From Novosphingobium sp. Chol11 (lineage in GTDB: Bacteria; Pseudomonadota; Alphaproteobacteria; Sphingomonadales; Sphingomonadaceae): DNA of 64,000 nt. The notes beneath the pieces were generated by a model. The model worked only from the letters and a program-made list of their open reading frames with translations, was not told the origin of the DNA and did not search any database. How positions within the stretch are numbered: the stretch's first letter is position 1; each line of letters starts with the position of its first letter. Of this stretch, positions 16,362 to 24,361 are shown in pieces. The DNA lies in the NCBI RefSeq assembly GCF_900218065.1, contig NZ_OBMU01000003.1, positions 152,549 through 216,548 on the forward strand. The letters are read 5' to 3'. A program made the position numbers and the translations under genes.

Positions 16362-17606
16362 ATGGCCAGCACGGCCGACGGTCGCGCAAGCGGCGCATTC
16401 ATCGCGGCCTATTGGATCGCACAATGCGGCAACTGGCTGGGCCTCATCACCCCGGTCACGCTGACGATCGCCATGCGCATCGCGCAGATCGCTGATCCTG
16501 CGCACAAGATGAGTCAGCTCGGCATGATCTTGGGCATCGGCGCGCTTGCCTCGATCATCGCCACCCCTGTTTGGGGCCATATTTCCGATCGCACGACCGC
16601 GCGCATCGGTCGGCGCAAGCTGTGGATGATCGTGGGCGTTGCAGGCGGCGGCGCAGGCCTGCTGCTTATGAGCGCCACGAGCAACATCATGTTGTTCGGA
16701 TTGGGATGGGTCATCGCCCAGATCGGCTTCAACGCCAATCAGGCCGCGCTCAACGCCCTGTTGCCTGATCAGGTGCCAGAAGCGCAGCGAGGCCGCGTGT
16801 CCGGGCTGTTGGGCCTCACCATCATCGTCGGCGTAATGGTGGGCACATTCCTCACCCAATTCACGACGGGCAGCCCTTATCTGCTGTTCATGGTGCCATG
16901 GTTGGGCACCGTCCTAAGCCTCGCGGTGATCCTGCCGATGTTCAAGGACGGGCCAGCCGCCGCGATGGTCGAGGCCTGTGGCGGCGTCCGGCAGTTTTTG
17001 GGCTCGTTCAGCATCAGCCCGGGCGAACATCCCGATTTCTACTGGGTATGGATCAGCCGCTTCCTCGTCATCATGGGCATGTCTTATATCCAGGTTTACG
17101 CCGTCTATATCCTGTCCGATCGGCTGCATCAGCCAATGTCGGACGTCCCACGGCTGATGTTCATCAATGGGAGCATCGGCGCAACCATCACTATCGCAGT
17201 TTCACCGCTCTCCGGGTGGCTTTCGGACAGGATCGGCAGGCGCAAACCCTTCGTCATCGTCGCCTCTATCATTGGGGCCATCGGACTCATGACGATCGGC
17301 ATGGCGCAGACCGTGCTTCAATTCCTGATAGGATCGGCGATCGCGGGGGTGGGCATGAGCGTTTATTATGCGGTCGACCTTGCCTTGGTGGCGGCCGTTC
17401 TTCCCGATCCGGACAACAGCGCCAAGGACATGGGCATTTTCCAGATCGCCAACACCCTGCCGCAATCGCTCGCCCCGCTCATGGCACCAGCTTTTCTGGC
17501 GATAGGTGCGATGCAGGGCGGCAATTATCCGGCCGTGTTCATAGCTGCCTCGGCGTTCGCGTTGCTCGGCGCCGGAGCTATCCTGCCGATCAGGAAAAGC
17601 TCTTAA
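16362..17606 (+). CDS. MFS transporter of the sugar locus
   Basis: A 414-residue major facilitator with about 12 hydrophobic segments. The loop 2-3 motif reads GHISDRTTARIGRRK and a second copy in the C-terminal half reads GWLSDRIGRRKPF. The ATG follows the stop of the preceding gene directly, so it ends the five-gene plus-strand unit. The general look is that of sugar/cation symporters of the inner membrane. It presumably imports the sugar or glycoside that the neighbouring oxidoreductases and isomerases act on; the outer-membrane step could use a TonB receptor or porin elsewhere. Substrate not readable from sequence. Confidence 0.87.
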   Translation: MASTADGRASGAFIAAYWIAQCGNWLGLITPVTLTIAMRIAQIADPAHKMSQLGMILGIGALASIIATPVWGHISDRTTARIGRRKLWMIVGVAGGGAGLLLMSATSNIMLFGLGWVIAQIGFNANQAALNALLPDQVPEAQRGRVSGLLGLTIIVGVMVGTFLTQFTTGSPYLLFMVPWLGTVLSLAVILPMFKDGPAAAMVEACGGVRQFLGSFSISPGEHPDFYWVWISRFLVIMGMSYIQVYAVYILSDRLHQPMSDVPRLMFINGSIGATITIAVSPLSGWLSDRIGRRKPFVIVASIIGAIGLMTIGMAQTVLQFLIGSAIAGVGMSVYYAVDLALVAAVLPDPDNSAKDMGIFQIANTLPQSLAPLMAPAFLAIGAMQGGNYPAVFIAASAFALLGAGAILPIRKSS

Positions 17607-17710
17607 AGAGGCTGGTCCAAAAATCCGGCAAACTGATTGGCTACTCGCCGACGACATGACAGGCACTGAAAAAACTGCGCTCTACACCGCGGTGCATACG
17701 ACCTTCAAAT

Positions 17711-17724
17711 ACGCGTTAACGCGT
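17711..17724. repeat. Perfect 14-base palindrome
   Basis: ACGCGTTAACGCGT reads the same on both strands. It lies about 100 bases after the transporter gene and 24 bases beyond the last decayed small gene of the island, so it may mark the island edge or be a binding site. Confidence 0.4.
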
Positions 17725-17747
17725 TAAGCTGCTTGGGCGGGACATAG

Positions 17748-17946
17748 CTATTCAGCGAGGAGCTGGAACAGCCACACGTAGCTTTCGAGGGAACTCTTAG
17801 CCTTCTCCAGTGCCTCGGTTGCACGGCGCTCTTCCTGACCGGAAAGGCGGGCTGCTTTTTGTGCAGCTTCCAAGTCCTTTTCGGCTGTTGAGATAGCACG
17901 GGCTAATTGCGAACTTGTTCGGATCAATGAGTTTGGTGTGGGTCAT
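17748..17946 (-). pseudogene. Small coiled-coil protein with frameshift
   Basis: From ATG 17946 the protein begins MTHTKLIDPNKFA. One base later in phase it would continue QLARAISTAEKDLEAAQKAA and end KSSLESYVWLFQLLAE at 17748. The second part is charged, heptad-like and protein-like, while the uninterrupted frame runs into cysteine/serine-rich nonsense. I read this as a small phage-type helical protein of about 66 residues broken by a single-base change. Alternatively a TTG about 20 bases downstream starts the second part intact. Function unknown. Confidence 0.45.
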
Positions 17947-18228
17947 ATTAGGTCTCCTACCGGGCGCGCGAAGGAGACCGACGGAACGCCGGCGGGGCCT
18001 TGCGGCTGAGTTCGGGATAGATGGAGGTAGGCTGCGAGTGCGCCTTGAGGCCACGGCCATCGTGGCGGCGTGGTCACACGGCTTGCAGATAGGGCGAAGG
18101 CCGTCCCACTTGATCCGATCAGCGTAGAACTCGCTTCGGGGCTTGGCTGTGCAACAGGCTGGGCAATACTTTTCGCCGTGCTTCAGAGGCACTGGCGATG
18201 TCGTCTTAGGTCTGGCCAAAAGGCACAC
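17797..18228 (-). CDS. Putative zinc-ribbon protein, 3' end uncertain
   Basis: The N-terminal part reads KYCPACCTAKPRSEFYADRI, then WDGLRPICKPCDHAA. This gives two cysteine pairs (CPAC and CKPC) about 25 residues apart, as in small zinc-ribbon proteins of phages and HNH-endonuclease loci. The following 60 residues are arginine/proline-rich and run through the start of the next small gene, so the frame after about base 18060 is doubtful. The natural C-terminus may lie in another frame. It could start at ATG 18228 or a GTG 12 codons later. It belongs to the decayed island next to tRNA-Gln. No reaction can be assigned. Confidence 0.45.
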   Translation of the reverse strand: MCLLARPKTTSPVPLKHGEKYCPACCTAKPRSEFYADRIKWDGLRPICKPCDHAATMAVASRRTRSLPPSIPNSAARPRRRSVGLLRAPGRRPNMTHTKLIDPNKFAISPCYLNSRKGLGSCTKSSPPFRSGRAPCNRGTGEG

Positions 18229-18339
18229 TCATGGAAAGGAAGGCTCCCGCCAGTTTTTTTCCGCAGTCTGGGATGAAGTCCAGCGGGAGCCTAAAAGTTG
18301 ATTAGATCGTGTTCTTCAGCATGCGGGTCGTCGCCTCGA

Positions 18340-18973
18340 CTACAGCAGCGATGCGCTGTTGGCGGGCATTAACGGCGCGACTTGGCGGTCGATCTCAGCG
18401 AGATCCTCCCGCAACTCCTTCGCGGCCCGGATGTCGGCCTTGGTCTGTTCCATCGCCTTTGCGAGCCGAGACTTTGCTTCGACCGGGAGGCGCAGTTCCA
18501 GCCGCTTCTTCTGGGCCCGCAGTTCCATCTCCACATCATGGCGGGTATCGCCGGTGATGCGCAGGACAGACTCCCCGGTCTCGCGGTTGTAGTGACTGAC
18601 ATCGGCCAGCCGGTTCTCAATCTGGGCAATCTCCCGCTCGATCTGGTCAGCCTCGCGGGTGATGGCAAAGACCTCGCCCTGATAGGCGTTCGCGCTTTCG
18701 CCCACGCCAGCGATCACCTTGGAATCCCGGCTGTAGGCTTTCAGTTCGGCTTCGATCGCATCCTGCTCCGTCAACCGGCGGTTGGCCTGCATATTGGCTC
18801 TGACCCTTTCCCGCATCTCTGGGGCTAAGGCCGAAAGGGGCATGTTGCGCTGATGCCCCTGCAGCTTCCGCTGAAGGTTAGCCGGTAACGACAGCGGATG
18901 AAGGAGCATCCAAGGCGGTCGATAGGATGTGTGCTTCCAGTTCATTGTCTGGGAGGTCGGCAAGGTCGGACAT
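18340..18973 (-). pseudogene. Coiled-coil protein, probably frameshifted near its start
   Basis: The main frame (stop at 18340) encodes a long charged helical protein: ALAPEMRERVRANMQANRRL, later AITREADQIEREIAQIENRL and KAMEQTKADIRAAKELREDL. It lacks cysteines and membrane segments. Upstream of about 18905 this frame looks non-coding, while another frame carries a protein-like N-terminus from ATG 18973, MSDLADLPDNELEAHILSTA, that stops soon after. I infer one frameshift joining the two into an approximately 210-residue protein. If instead translation starts at the internal ATG 18843, the rest is intact. The coiled-coil content and setting suggest a phage-type structural or accessory protein; no family recognised. 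Confidence 0.45.
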
Positions 18974-19452
18974 GTGATGGTATTTCTCGGGTGTGACGAC
19001 TGGGCACATTGCCTCGGTCGATCCTACGCCATGGCGGGAGCGCTGGATTGGTAATGGGAGGAGGGACGGCCCTGCGGTGTACATGGCACCCGCAGCCCCG
19101 CAGGGCCGTCACAGTCACCAGCACTGGAGAGGCTGGGCTGCTTAAAAGAAGGAGGGAGGAGGGATAAGGACAGGGTTCACGAAAGAGCGCCTGCGGTGTC
19201 CTGAAGATCACCTACAGTTATCTTAGATATGTGAACCGGGGGATCATTCTCCGAAAGTGCGGGCTAATCGGAGGACCTCCATCTCAATGAAGTAGCGGCG
19301 GGCCTCGCGGCCCCGCTCCGTCGAACATCTGGACCCCTTCGCGCTCTCGCGAGGGAGGGCTGTTATTTGCTCCAAATCCTGCCGAAATGCAGCGGCAAGG
19401 TCTCACGGCTCCACATGGTTCACCGGCAGCGCCCATAGCGCTCCTGCCGCCA

Positions 19453-19854
19453 TTATGACAGTCTAAACTCACCATCTTCGGTCATCGCAGCCGACTGCTC
19501 CCCGGCGACTGCCGCAGCTAAAACCTTCTCCATAATCTCCCGGCCCTTTGGCGTCAGCTTCACCAGCTTCTGACGACCGCCCCGTGTGATCTCATGTTGC
19601 AGCCACCCCGAGCCGTCCCGCCGCTCTTTTGAGGGAGACAGGAAGACCCTGTAGCTGTTCTGGACGCTACGGCCCGACCGGTCGCCAAGCGCCTCCCGCA
19701 ATTCGGTGATGTATCCCGGTCTTCCTGCACGGTCGCAAAGCGCGGCAAGGGCGAAGAAGGAGGCCTGAGGCAGCGACAGGCGGTTAGGAGCATAGTTCGA
19801 TAAGATGCAGATGCCCTGCGACCACTGCCGAAAGGTCATCCGTTCGTCCAACAT
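19453..19854 (-). CDS. Winged-helix (MarR-like) DNA-binding protein
   Basis: A 133-residue protein from ATG 19854, with GGAG nine bases upstream. Helix-rich segments LPQASFFALAALCDRAGRPG and ITELREALGDRSGRSVQNSY are followed by a basic beta-wing-like stretch LQHEITRGGRQKLVKLTPKG. Spacing and the KLTPKGREI ending are those of MarR-type winged helices. It lies in the decayed phage-like island. A TGCCA-N9-TGGCA palindrome 50 bases upstream may be its operator. It could be an element regulator that survived decay; its target is unknown. Confidence 0.6.
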   Translation of the reverse strand: MLDERMTFRQWSQGICILSNYAPNRLSLPQASFFALAALCDRAGRPGYITELREALGDRSGRSVQNSYRVFLSPSKERRDGSGWLQHEITRGGRQKLVKLTPKGREIMEKVLAAAVAGEQSAAMTEDGEFRLS

Positions 19855-19903
19855 CCTTGCTCGCTCCGATCGTTACGTCAGCGAGAAGATTGCAGCGAAA
19901 CTG

Positions 19904-19922
19904 TGCCATGTCACTTGTGGCA
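19904..19922. promoter_or_regulatory. Candidate operator palindrome
   Basis: TGCCA (19904-19908) and TGGCA (19918-19922) form an inverted repeat with a nine-base spacer, about 50 bases upstream of the winged-helix gene and just beyond the antirepressor fragment. It is typical of dimeric repressor sites. Support is by position and symmetry only. Confidence 0.35.
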
Positions 19923-19954
19923 GAGGAGAACAAGATTGCTTCTGTTACATTGGC

Positions 19955-20104
19955 TTACCCCGCCAGCAGTAGCGGATAAGGTGCCATTCGAACGACGGGA
20001 ATCCCGCCGGTCTTTCGGATGCTCGGTAGGACGACCTTGGTCACCCAGTTCTGGAACTCCTTGGCCTCCGGTTTGTCGGATCGCATGATGAGCTTGTAGA
20101 GGCC
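19955..20104 (-). pseudogene. BRO family (phage antirepressor) N-terminal fragment
   Basis: On the minus strand a 49-codon stretch reads GLYKLIMRSDKPEAKEFQNW followed by VTKVVLPSIRKTGG. This matches the second half of the Bro-N domain of phage antirepressors. An extra C at about 20105 breaks the join with the preceding ES residues, and the remaining N-terminal part and the C-terminal domain are missing. The sequence is too short to be functional but is diagnostic of prophage ancestry for the 17.7-20.4 kb island. Confidence 0.7.
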
Positions 20105-20422
20105 GGGACTCGGCTATGCCGGTTACATGAGCCTCGCCTTTCTGCCACCCAAACCCATCCCCCCGGCTCAGGATCAGGGGGTATCAGCCTGACTGCCACC
20201 CCTATTCGGCATGTTGCGGGAAACAGCCGCCGCTCCTCGGCGTCCAGCTTCGAAGTATACTGAGTAGTGCCGCGTTCGTATCAAGGTTAAGGTGTGGCGA
20301 ACGCACCACGAGTCATGGGTGATTGGTCAAGCTTCGGTAAGAGCCAATTGCCCTCTCTAGCGGATCCCACAGAAGGTTCCAATTGCCCGCTAACTAACTG
20401 AAAACATTAGAAAATTGAAACT
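20105..20422. other. Intergenic stretch between phage remnant and tRNA
   Basis: No gene or clear signal can be supported in these 318 bases. There are runs of C and short AT-rich patches near 20330-20420. If the island once used tRNA-Gln as an attachment site, a repeated tRNA 3' end would be expected; I do not see an obvious copy nearby. Confidence 0.4.
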
Positions 20423-20496
20423 GGCTGGGGCGGCAGGATTCGAACCTGCGCATGGCGGTACCAAAAACCGCTGCCTTACCGCTTGGCTACGCCCCA
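20423..20496 (-). tRNA. tRNA-Gln (anticodon TTG)
   Basis: Read on the minus strand, a 7-bp acceptor stem (TGGGGCG with CGCCCCA), a D-arm with AAGCGGTAAGG, an anticodon stem GCGGT/ACCGC around TTTTTGG, and a T-arm with GGTTCGAATCC fold into a complete tRNA. The anticodon TTG gives glutamine. The 3' CCA is encoded (20423-20425). tRNA genes are common landing sites for phages and islands, in keeping with the remnant next to it. Confidence 0.95.
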
Positions 20497-20621
20497 GCAT
20501 GCGCGCGGCGGTGCCGGGCGCGGGGACGGCATATAGCGTCTCTTGCGCGAAAGGAAAGCCTAGTCATCACAGACTTGCTCCGCCAATATGCGGGCGTCAA
20601 ACGCTTCCTGGAACGCCCGGC

Positions 20622-21143
20622 ATGAATGCAAATAGTTCGCCCGCCAATGCACCGGCTTCGCAGGTCACGCCTGCCTCTCCCCTGTTCCTGCGGGAGGACG
20701 AAATCCGGCGCGGGATCGAGATGTTGTATTTCGGCTACTCCGCCTTGACGCGGTCCATCGATGATGGCCTTGCGGCGCAGGGGCTGGGGCGCGCGCATCA
20801 CCGTGCGCTGTATTTCATCTCGCGCCAGCCTGACCTGACGGTGAAGGAATTGCTGCGCCTTCTCTCCATCACCAAACAGTCGCTCGGCCGAGTACTCAAC
20901 GACCTTGTGGAGCGCGGCTATATCGAAACCCGGCAAGGGGCGAATGACCGGCGGCAAAAACTGCTTCGGCTGAGCGCCTCGGGCAAGGCGCTGGAGGCTG
21001 AATTATTTCGCGCCCTGCGTGAAAAGATGGCGGCGGCCTATGCGCAGGCGGGGCAGGGCTCCGTCACCGGCTTTTGGCGCGTGTTGGAAGGATTGATCCC
21101 CGATGCAGACCGGTCGATGGTGTTCGGGTTGCGCAGCCGCTGA
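20622..21143 (+). CDS. MarR family transcriptional regulator
   Basis: A 173-residue protein from ATG 20622; the open frame reaches back through the tRNA, which cannot be coding. The core reads ALTRSIDDGLAAQGLGRAHH, LTVKELLRLLSITKQSLGRV (recognition helix) and YIETRQGANDRRQKLLRLSA (wing with the DRR basic motif), all diagnostic of MarR. It stands alone ahead of the small lipoprotein gene, with a 55-base gap. Ligand and targets unknown; a role in stress or efflux control is only the family default. Confidence 0.85.
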   Translation: MNANSSPANAPASQVTPASPLFLREDEIRRGIEMLYFGYSALTRSIDDGLAAQGLGRAHHRALYFISRQPDLTVKELLRLLSITKQSLGRVLNDLVERGYIETRQGANDRRQKLLRLSASGKALEAELFRALREKMAAAYAQAGQGSVTGFWRVLEGLIPDADRSMVFGLRSR

Positions 21144-21198
21144 CTAGCGAGCAACCATAATGTCTTGCGGTGGTTAAGTTCAGGCACTCCACGGTAAG

Positions 21199-21525
21199 AT
21201 GAGGAACATCATGAGATTATCACTTCTGGCTGGCCTGGCGATCTCGGCGGGTATGAGCCTGTCCGCCTGCTCGGAAAAGGCAGCCGACAGCCTTGAGAAT
21301 GCGGGATCGGCGATCGGTAATGATGTCAGCCGGGCAGTGGATGGGGCGGGCGAGAAAATCGACAACGGCCTCGACGATGCGGGGCGGGCGTTTGATGAGG
21401 GCGCAAATGAAGTCGGAGCTGCCAGCCGCAATGCAGCTCAGGATGCCCGGCGCGAAGCACGGGAAGCCAAACAGGACGCGGGCGCCGCTATGGAGCGCGC
21501 CGGGAATGACCTCAGGCGAGATTGA
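21199..21525 (+). CDS. Small lipoprotein, alanine/charge-rich
   Basis: A 108-residue protein with a lipoprotein signal peptide: MRNIMRLSLLAGLAISAG is followed by the lipobox LSAC (cysteine at about residue 24). The mature part is helical, with repeated short units of the type ENAGSAIGNDVSRAVDGAG, DDAGRAFDEGANEVG and NAAQDARREAREAKQD. This looks like the small entericidin- or LEA-like stress lipoproteins of alphaproteobacteria. GAGGA lies three bases before the start; ATG 21211 is an alternative. No enzyme activity is expected. Confidence 0.75.
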   Translation: MRNIMRLSLLAGLAISAGMSLSACSEKAADSLENAGSAIGNDVSRAVDGAGEKIDNGLDDAGRAFDEGANEVGAASRNAAQDARREAREAKQDAGAAMERAGNDLRRD

Positions 21526-21544
21526 ACCCGCACCGGGCAGGGCT

Positions 21545-22372
21545 TTAGGCCTGAGATTGGCCGGACAGCTGGCTAAGCGCCGCTGCGACATAGCGGCGGC
21601 GTTCAGGGTCGCGGCTGATCTCCAGCATGGCGCATAGGCTCGCGCGCGCCGCCTCGACCTCGCCATGCACCAGCTGCAAGCGGGCAAGTGCCCACCAGCC
21701 GACGTCATGTTCAGGCGCGACCACGGTCATCCGCTCATATATGGTGCATGCCCGCCATGTATCACCCGCATCCTCCGCTCGCGTGGCTTGGTTCAGGAGG
21801 AGGCGAACGAGGGTCATGCGGTTCGACATCGGCTCGACGGCGGATTGGGCTTGGGGACCGGAAATGGCGGCCCTCGTCAACAACTCTGACAATTGTTCAG
21901 CCTGCACCAGTGCGCCACGCCGGAAGGGATCGATGATCGCCGGAGCATCCTCAGGCCCGATGCTGACCAGGACATGTCCAGGGGTATTGAGGGCGTGGGA
22001 ACGCCATCCCGCCCGCCGCGCGGCTGCGACATAAAGGATGGACAGGCTGACAGGCAGCCCCAGCCGCCGGTCCAGCACCCGCACCATGTCCGCGTTCAGC
22101 GGCGCATCATAGCTCTCACTATCACCCGCAAAGCCGAACTGCGTGCCGATTACGCGCGCGAGCAGGGCGCCTTGGGCCTCACCCGTTTGCAGCTCATCGT
22201 CCCGGGCGCCGGACCGCTCCGCATCGATGGCTTTGCCGATCCCGCGCAGCAGCTCCAGATAGGGTTCAACGTCGATCCCGTCATGATCGAGCGCACTCAA
22301 CATAAGCGCGGCGCTGTCGAGTTCGATCTCCTCATCGGCCAGCAAACCGAGATAGGCGATGCTCTCGTTCAT
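21545..22372 (-). CDS. SirB1-like transglutaminase-core protein
   Basis: A 275-residue cytoplasmic protein of the SirB1/transglutaminase-like family. The conserved middle part LNADMVRVLDRRLGLPVSLS, then ILYVAAARRAGW and LNTPGHVLVSIGPEDAPAII is the SirB1 core. The C-terminal third (residues about 195-265) is TPR-like helical repeats: EDAGDTWRACTIYERMTVVA and PEHDVGWWALARLQLVHGEV. The family signature resembles an inactivated transglutaminase; function is not established. It is convergent with the lipoprotein gene (19-base gap) and lies 147 bases downstream of the kinase operon, which ends at 22520. Confidence 0.8.
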   Translation of the reverse strand: MNESIAYLGLLADEEIELDSAALMLSALDHDGIDVEPYLELLRGIGKAIDAERSGARDDELQTGEAQGALLARVIGTQFGFAGDSESYDAPLNADMVRVLDRRLGLPVSLSILYVAAARRAGWRSHALNTPGHVLVSIGPEDAPAIIDPFRRGALVQAEQLSELLTRAAISGPQAQSAVEPMSNRMTLVRLLLNQATRAEDAGDTWRACTIYERMTVVAPEHDVGWWALARLQLVHGEVEAARASLCAMLEISRDPERRRYVAAALSQLSGQSQA

Positions 22373-22519
22373 CGAAGCACCGATGCTGCAGGAATGGAGG
22401 GAACCCGCGGCTCCCGGAAACTCACGGTCGAAAAACTTGCCATGCCCTGTAGATGGTGTCGCTCGCGCCGCTTTCCACCAACCTATGAGGAAAAAGACGC
22501 TGGCGGGACAGGAAAGACA

Positions 22520-24361
22520 TTATTGTACAGCAATGGGTGGCGCTGCGAGGAGGACGATGTCGGCATCTTCGCAAAGCTTCGCCGCACAATTCAATAATGC
22601 CTTGGGATCAAAGGGTTTGCCTATCAACATCCGGTCCTGAAAGTCCTCGGGCAGGCTTTCCCGGCCATATCCAGTCACAAAGGCGAAGGCGATGTTCCTC
22701 TGCGCCAGTGCCGCGCCAACATGATCGACGGACATGCCCTGCAAATTGCCATCGAGCAGCGCAGCGTCGAAGTCGGCGCTCTTGATCAATGCCAGCGCTT
22801 CTTCGGCCGAGCCAGCGATCGTCACCCCTGCGGCCCCGCCATCCTCCAACAGGCTTGCAATCTCCATCGCCACCAGCGGTTCATCCTCGATCACCAGGAA
22901 AGCGCGCCCGGTGATCGCGCCGCCTTCAGCAGCATTCAGCTCTTCGCCAAGATTGATCCCCGGACTTGCGATGTTGACCCGGCTGATGCGCGGCCCCCTG
23001 GGCAATGTCATGGTCCAGCAAACGCCGCTTTCCTCATAGCTCACGCGCGCCTGCCCGCCTTCCGCCTTCAGGCTGCGTTCGATAAGGGCCGTGCCAAATC
23101 CTCTGCGCGTGGGCTCAGCAACGCGCGGACCACCGCTTTCCGCCCAACGGATCGACAGATGCTCACGCTCCATCTTCCACGAGAGCGACACGGTGCCCGC
23201 CGGTGTGCAAAGCGCGCCATATTTATGAGCATTGGTCACAAGCTCGTGCAGGATGAGAGCGACATGCAGCGCCAACTCGGGCGCCAGCTCCAGTTCCGGC
23301 CCCTCTATCAGCAGCTGCCCCAGATCGATGGCGCCAATGTCGATCTGGCCATTGACCAGTTCGCGCAAGGACGCGCCCTGCCATGTGGTGCTGCTGAGCA
23401 AGGAGTGCGCGCGCGCAAGGGCATGGATGCGCCCCGTGAAGGTGGGGGCAAAGTCGGACGGTCCCGATGAATGGCGCAAGGTTTGCACGGCGATGGCCTG
23501 CACGGACGCCAGCGTGTTCTTGACCCGGTGGTTTAGTTCCCCGATCAGCAGGCGCTGCGTCTCTTCCGCGCGCTTCCGTTCGGTCACGTCAAGTATCTGG
23601 ACATTGACGGACACGATCCGTCCCTGCCCATTGAGCAGTGCCGAACAATAGCATTCGCATTCCAGCGTCAGCCCTTCGGCCGTGCGCATGCGCAAATGCT
23701 GGACGGCGCGAACGCTGCGCCCGGCGATCAGGTCGCTCATCAACCCGTCAAACGCGGCCTCATCATCGGGGTCGATCCATTTGAGTTCGCTCGTCTTGAA
23801 CCCGGCCACTTCGGCCGATCGCCATCCGAACAGCCGCTCGGCGCCATTGGACCAGCCTATGATATGGCGTGCCGCGTCAAATTCGATGATCGCGAGCGGC
23901 GAATTGTCACTATGCGCGTGCAGCCGGGCGAGGGCGGCGGCAATCTCGTCACGCTGGCGCGCCAGTTCCTCCCGCTGCCGGAAAAGCTCGACGAAGACGG
24001 CGGTCTTGTTCCGCAGGATATGGGCATCGACGGGCTTCAGCAGATAATCGACGGCACCCGCCTCATATCCCCGAAATCGCCGCCTTTCATCGGTGGCGAC
24101 GGCCGTCAGGAATATGATCGGCACCCGCCGGGTCCGCTCGGTCCCGCGCATCAATTCGGCAAGTTCGAAACCATCCATGCCCGGCATCTGCACGTCCAGC
24201 AGCGCCAGCGCGACATCATGCACCAGCAGCAGTTCGAGCGCCTGCACGCCGGACCGCGCCCTCAGCAGCTCTACGCCTTCTCCAGCGAACAGAGCCTCCA
24301 GCGCGAGCAGATTCTCCTCGACATCATCCACCGCCAGGATCTTGGGCTTTTCATGCTGCAT
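22520..24361 (-). CDS. Hybrid HWE-type histidine kinase (REC-PAS-HWE-REC)
   Basis: A 613-residue cytoplasmic signalling protein. An N-terminal receiver (about residues 7-125) has phosphoacceptor Asp56 in LLDVQMPGMDG. A PAS domain (about 150-262) follows, then an HWE/HisKA2 dimerisation helix with His278 in LLIGELNHRVKNTLASVQ. The ATPase domain has the diagnostic WAE near 406-408. A C-terminal receiver (about 485-600) has Asp537 in AALLDGNLQG, without the usual methionine-proline. It overlaps the CheR gene upstream by 11 bases and ends a three-gene operon. HWE kinases are typical inputs into the alphaproteobacterial general stress response (PhyR). Both receivers suggest a phosphorelay with the large hybrid kinase of the operon. 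Confidence 0.9.
   Translation of the reverse strand: MQHEKPKILAVDDVEENLLALEALFAGEGVELLRARSGVQALELLLVHDVALALLDVQMPGMDGFELAELMRGTERTRRVPIIFLTAVATDERRRFRGYEAGAVDYLLKPVDAHILRNKTAVFVELFRQREELARQRDEIAAALARLHAHSDNSPLAIIEFDAARHIIGWSNGAERLFGWRSAEVAGFKTSELKWIDPDDEAAFDGLMSDLIAGRSVRAVQHLRMRTAEGLTLECECYCSALLNGQGRIVSVNVQILDVTERKRAEETQRLLIGELNHRVKNTLASVQAIAVQTLRHSSGPSDFAPTFTGRIHALARAHSLLSSTTWQGASLRELVNGQIDIGAIDLGQLLIEGPELELAPELALHVALILHELVTNAHKYGALCTPAGTVSLSWKMEREHLSIRWAESGGPRVAEPTRRGFGTALIERSLKAEGGQARVSYEESGVCWTMTLPRGPRISRVNIASPGINLGEELNAAEGGAITGRAFLVIEDEPLVAMEIASLLEDGGAAGVTIAGSAEEALALIKSADFDAALLDGNLQGMSVDHVGAALAQRNIAFAFVTGYGRESLPEDFQDRMLIGKPFDPKALLNCAAKLCEDADIVLLAAPPIAVQ

Noticed and set aside
20415..20621. 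Upstream extension of the MarR gene through the tRNA
   Set aside because: The frame is open by chance through tRNA-Gln on the other strand; the MarR protein proper begins at ATG 20622.
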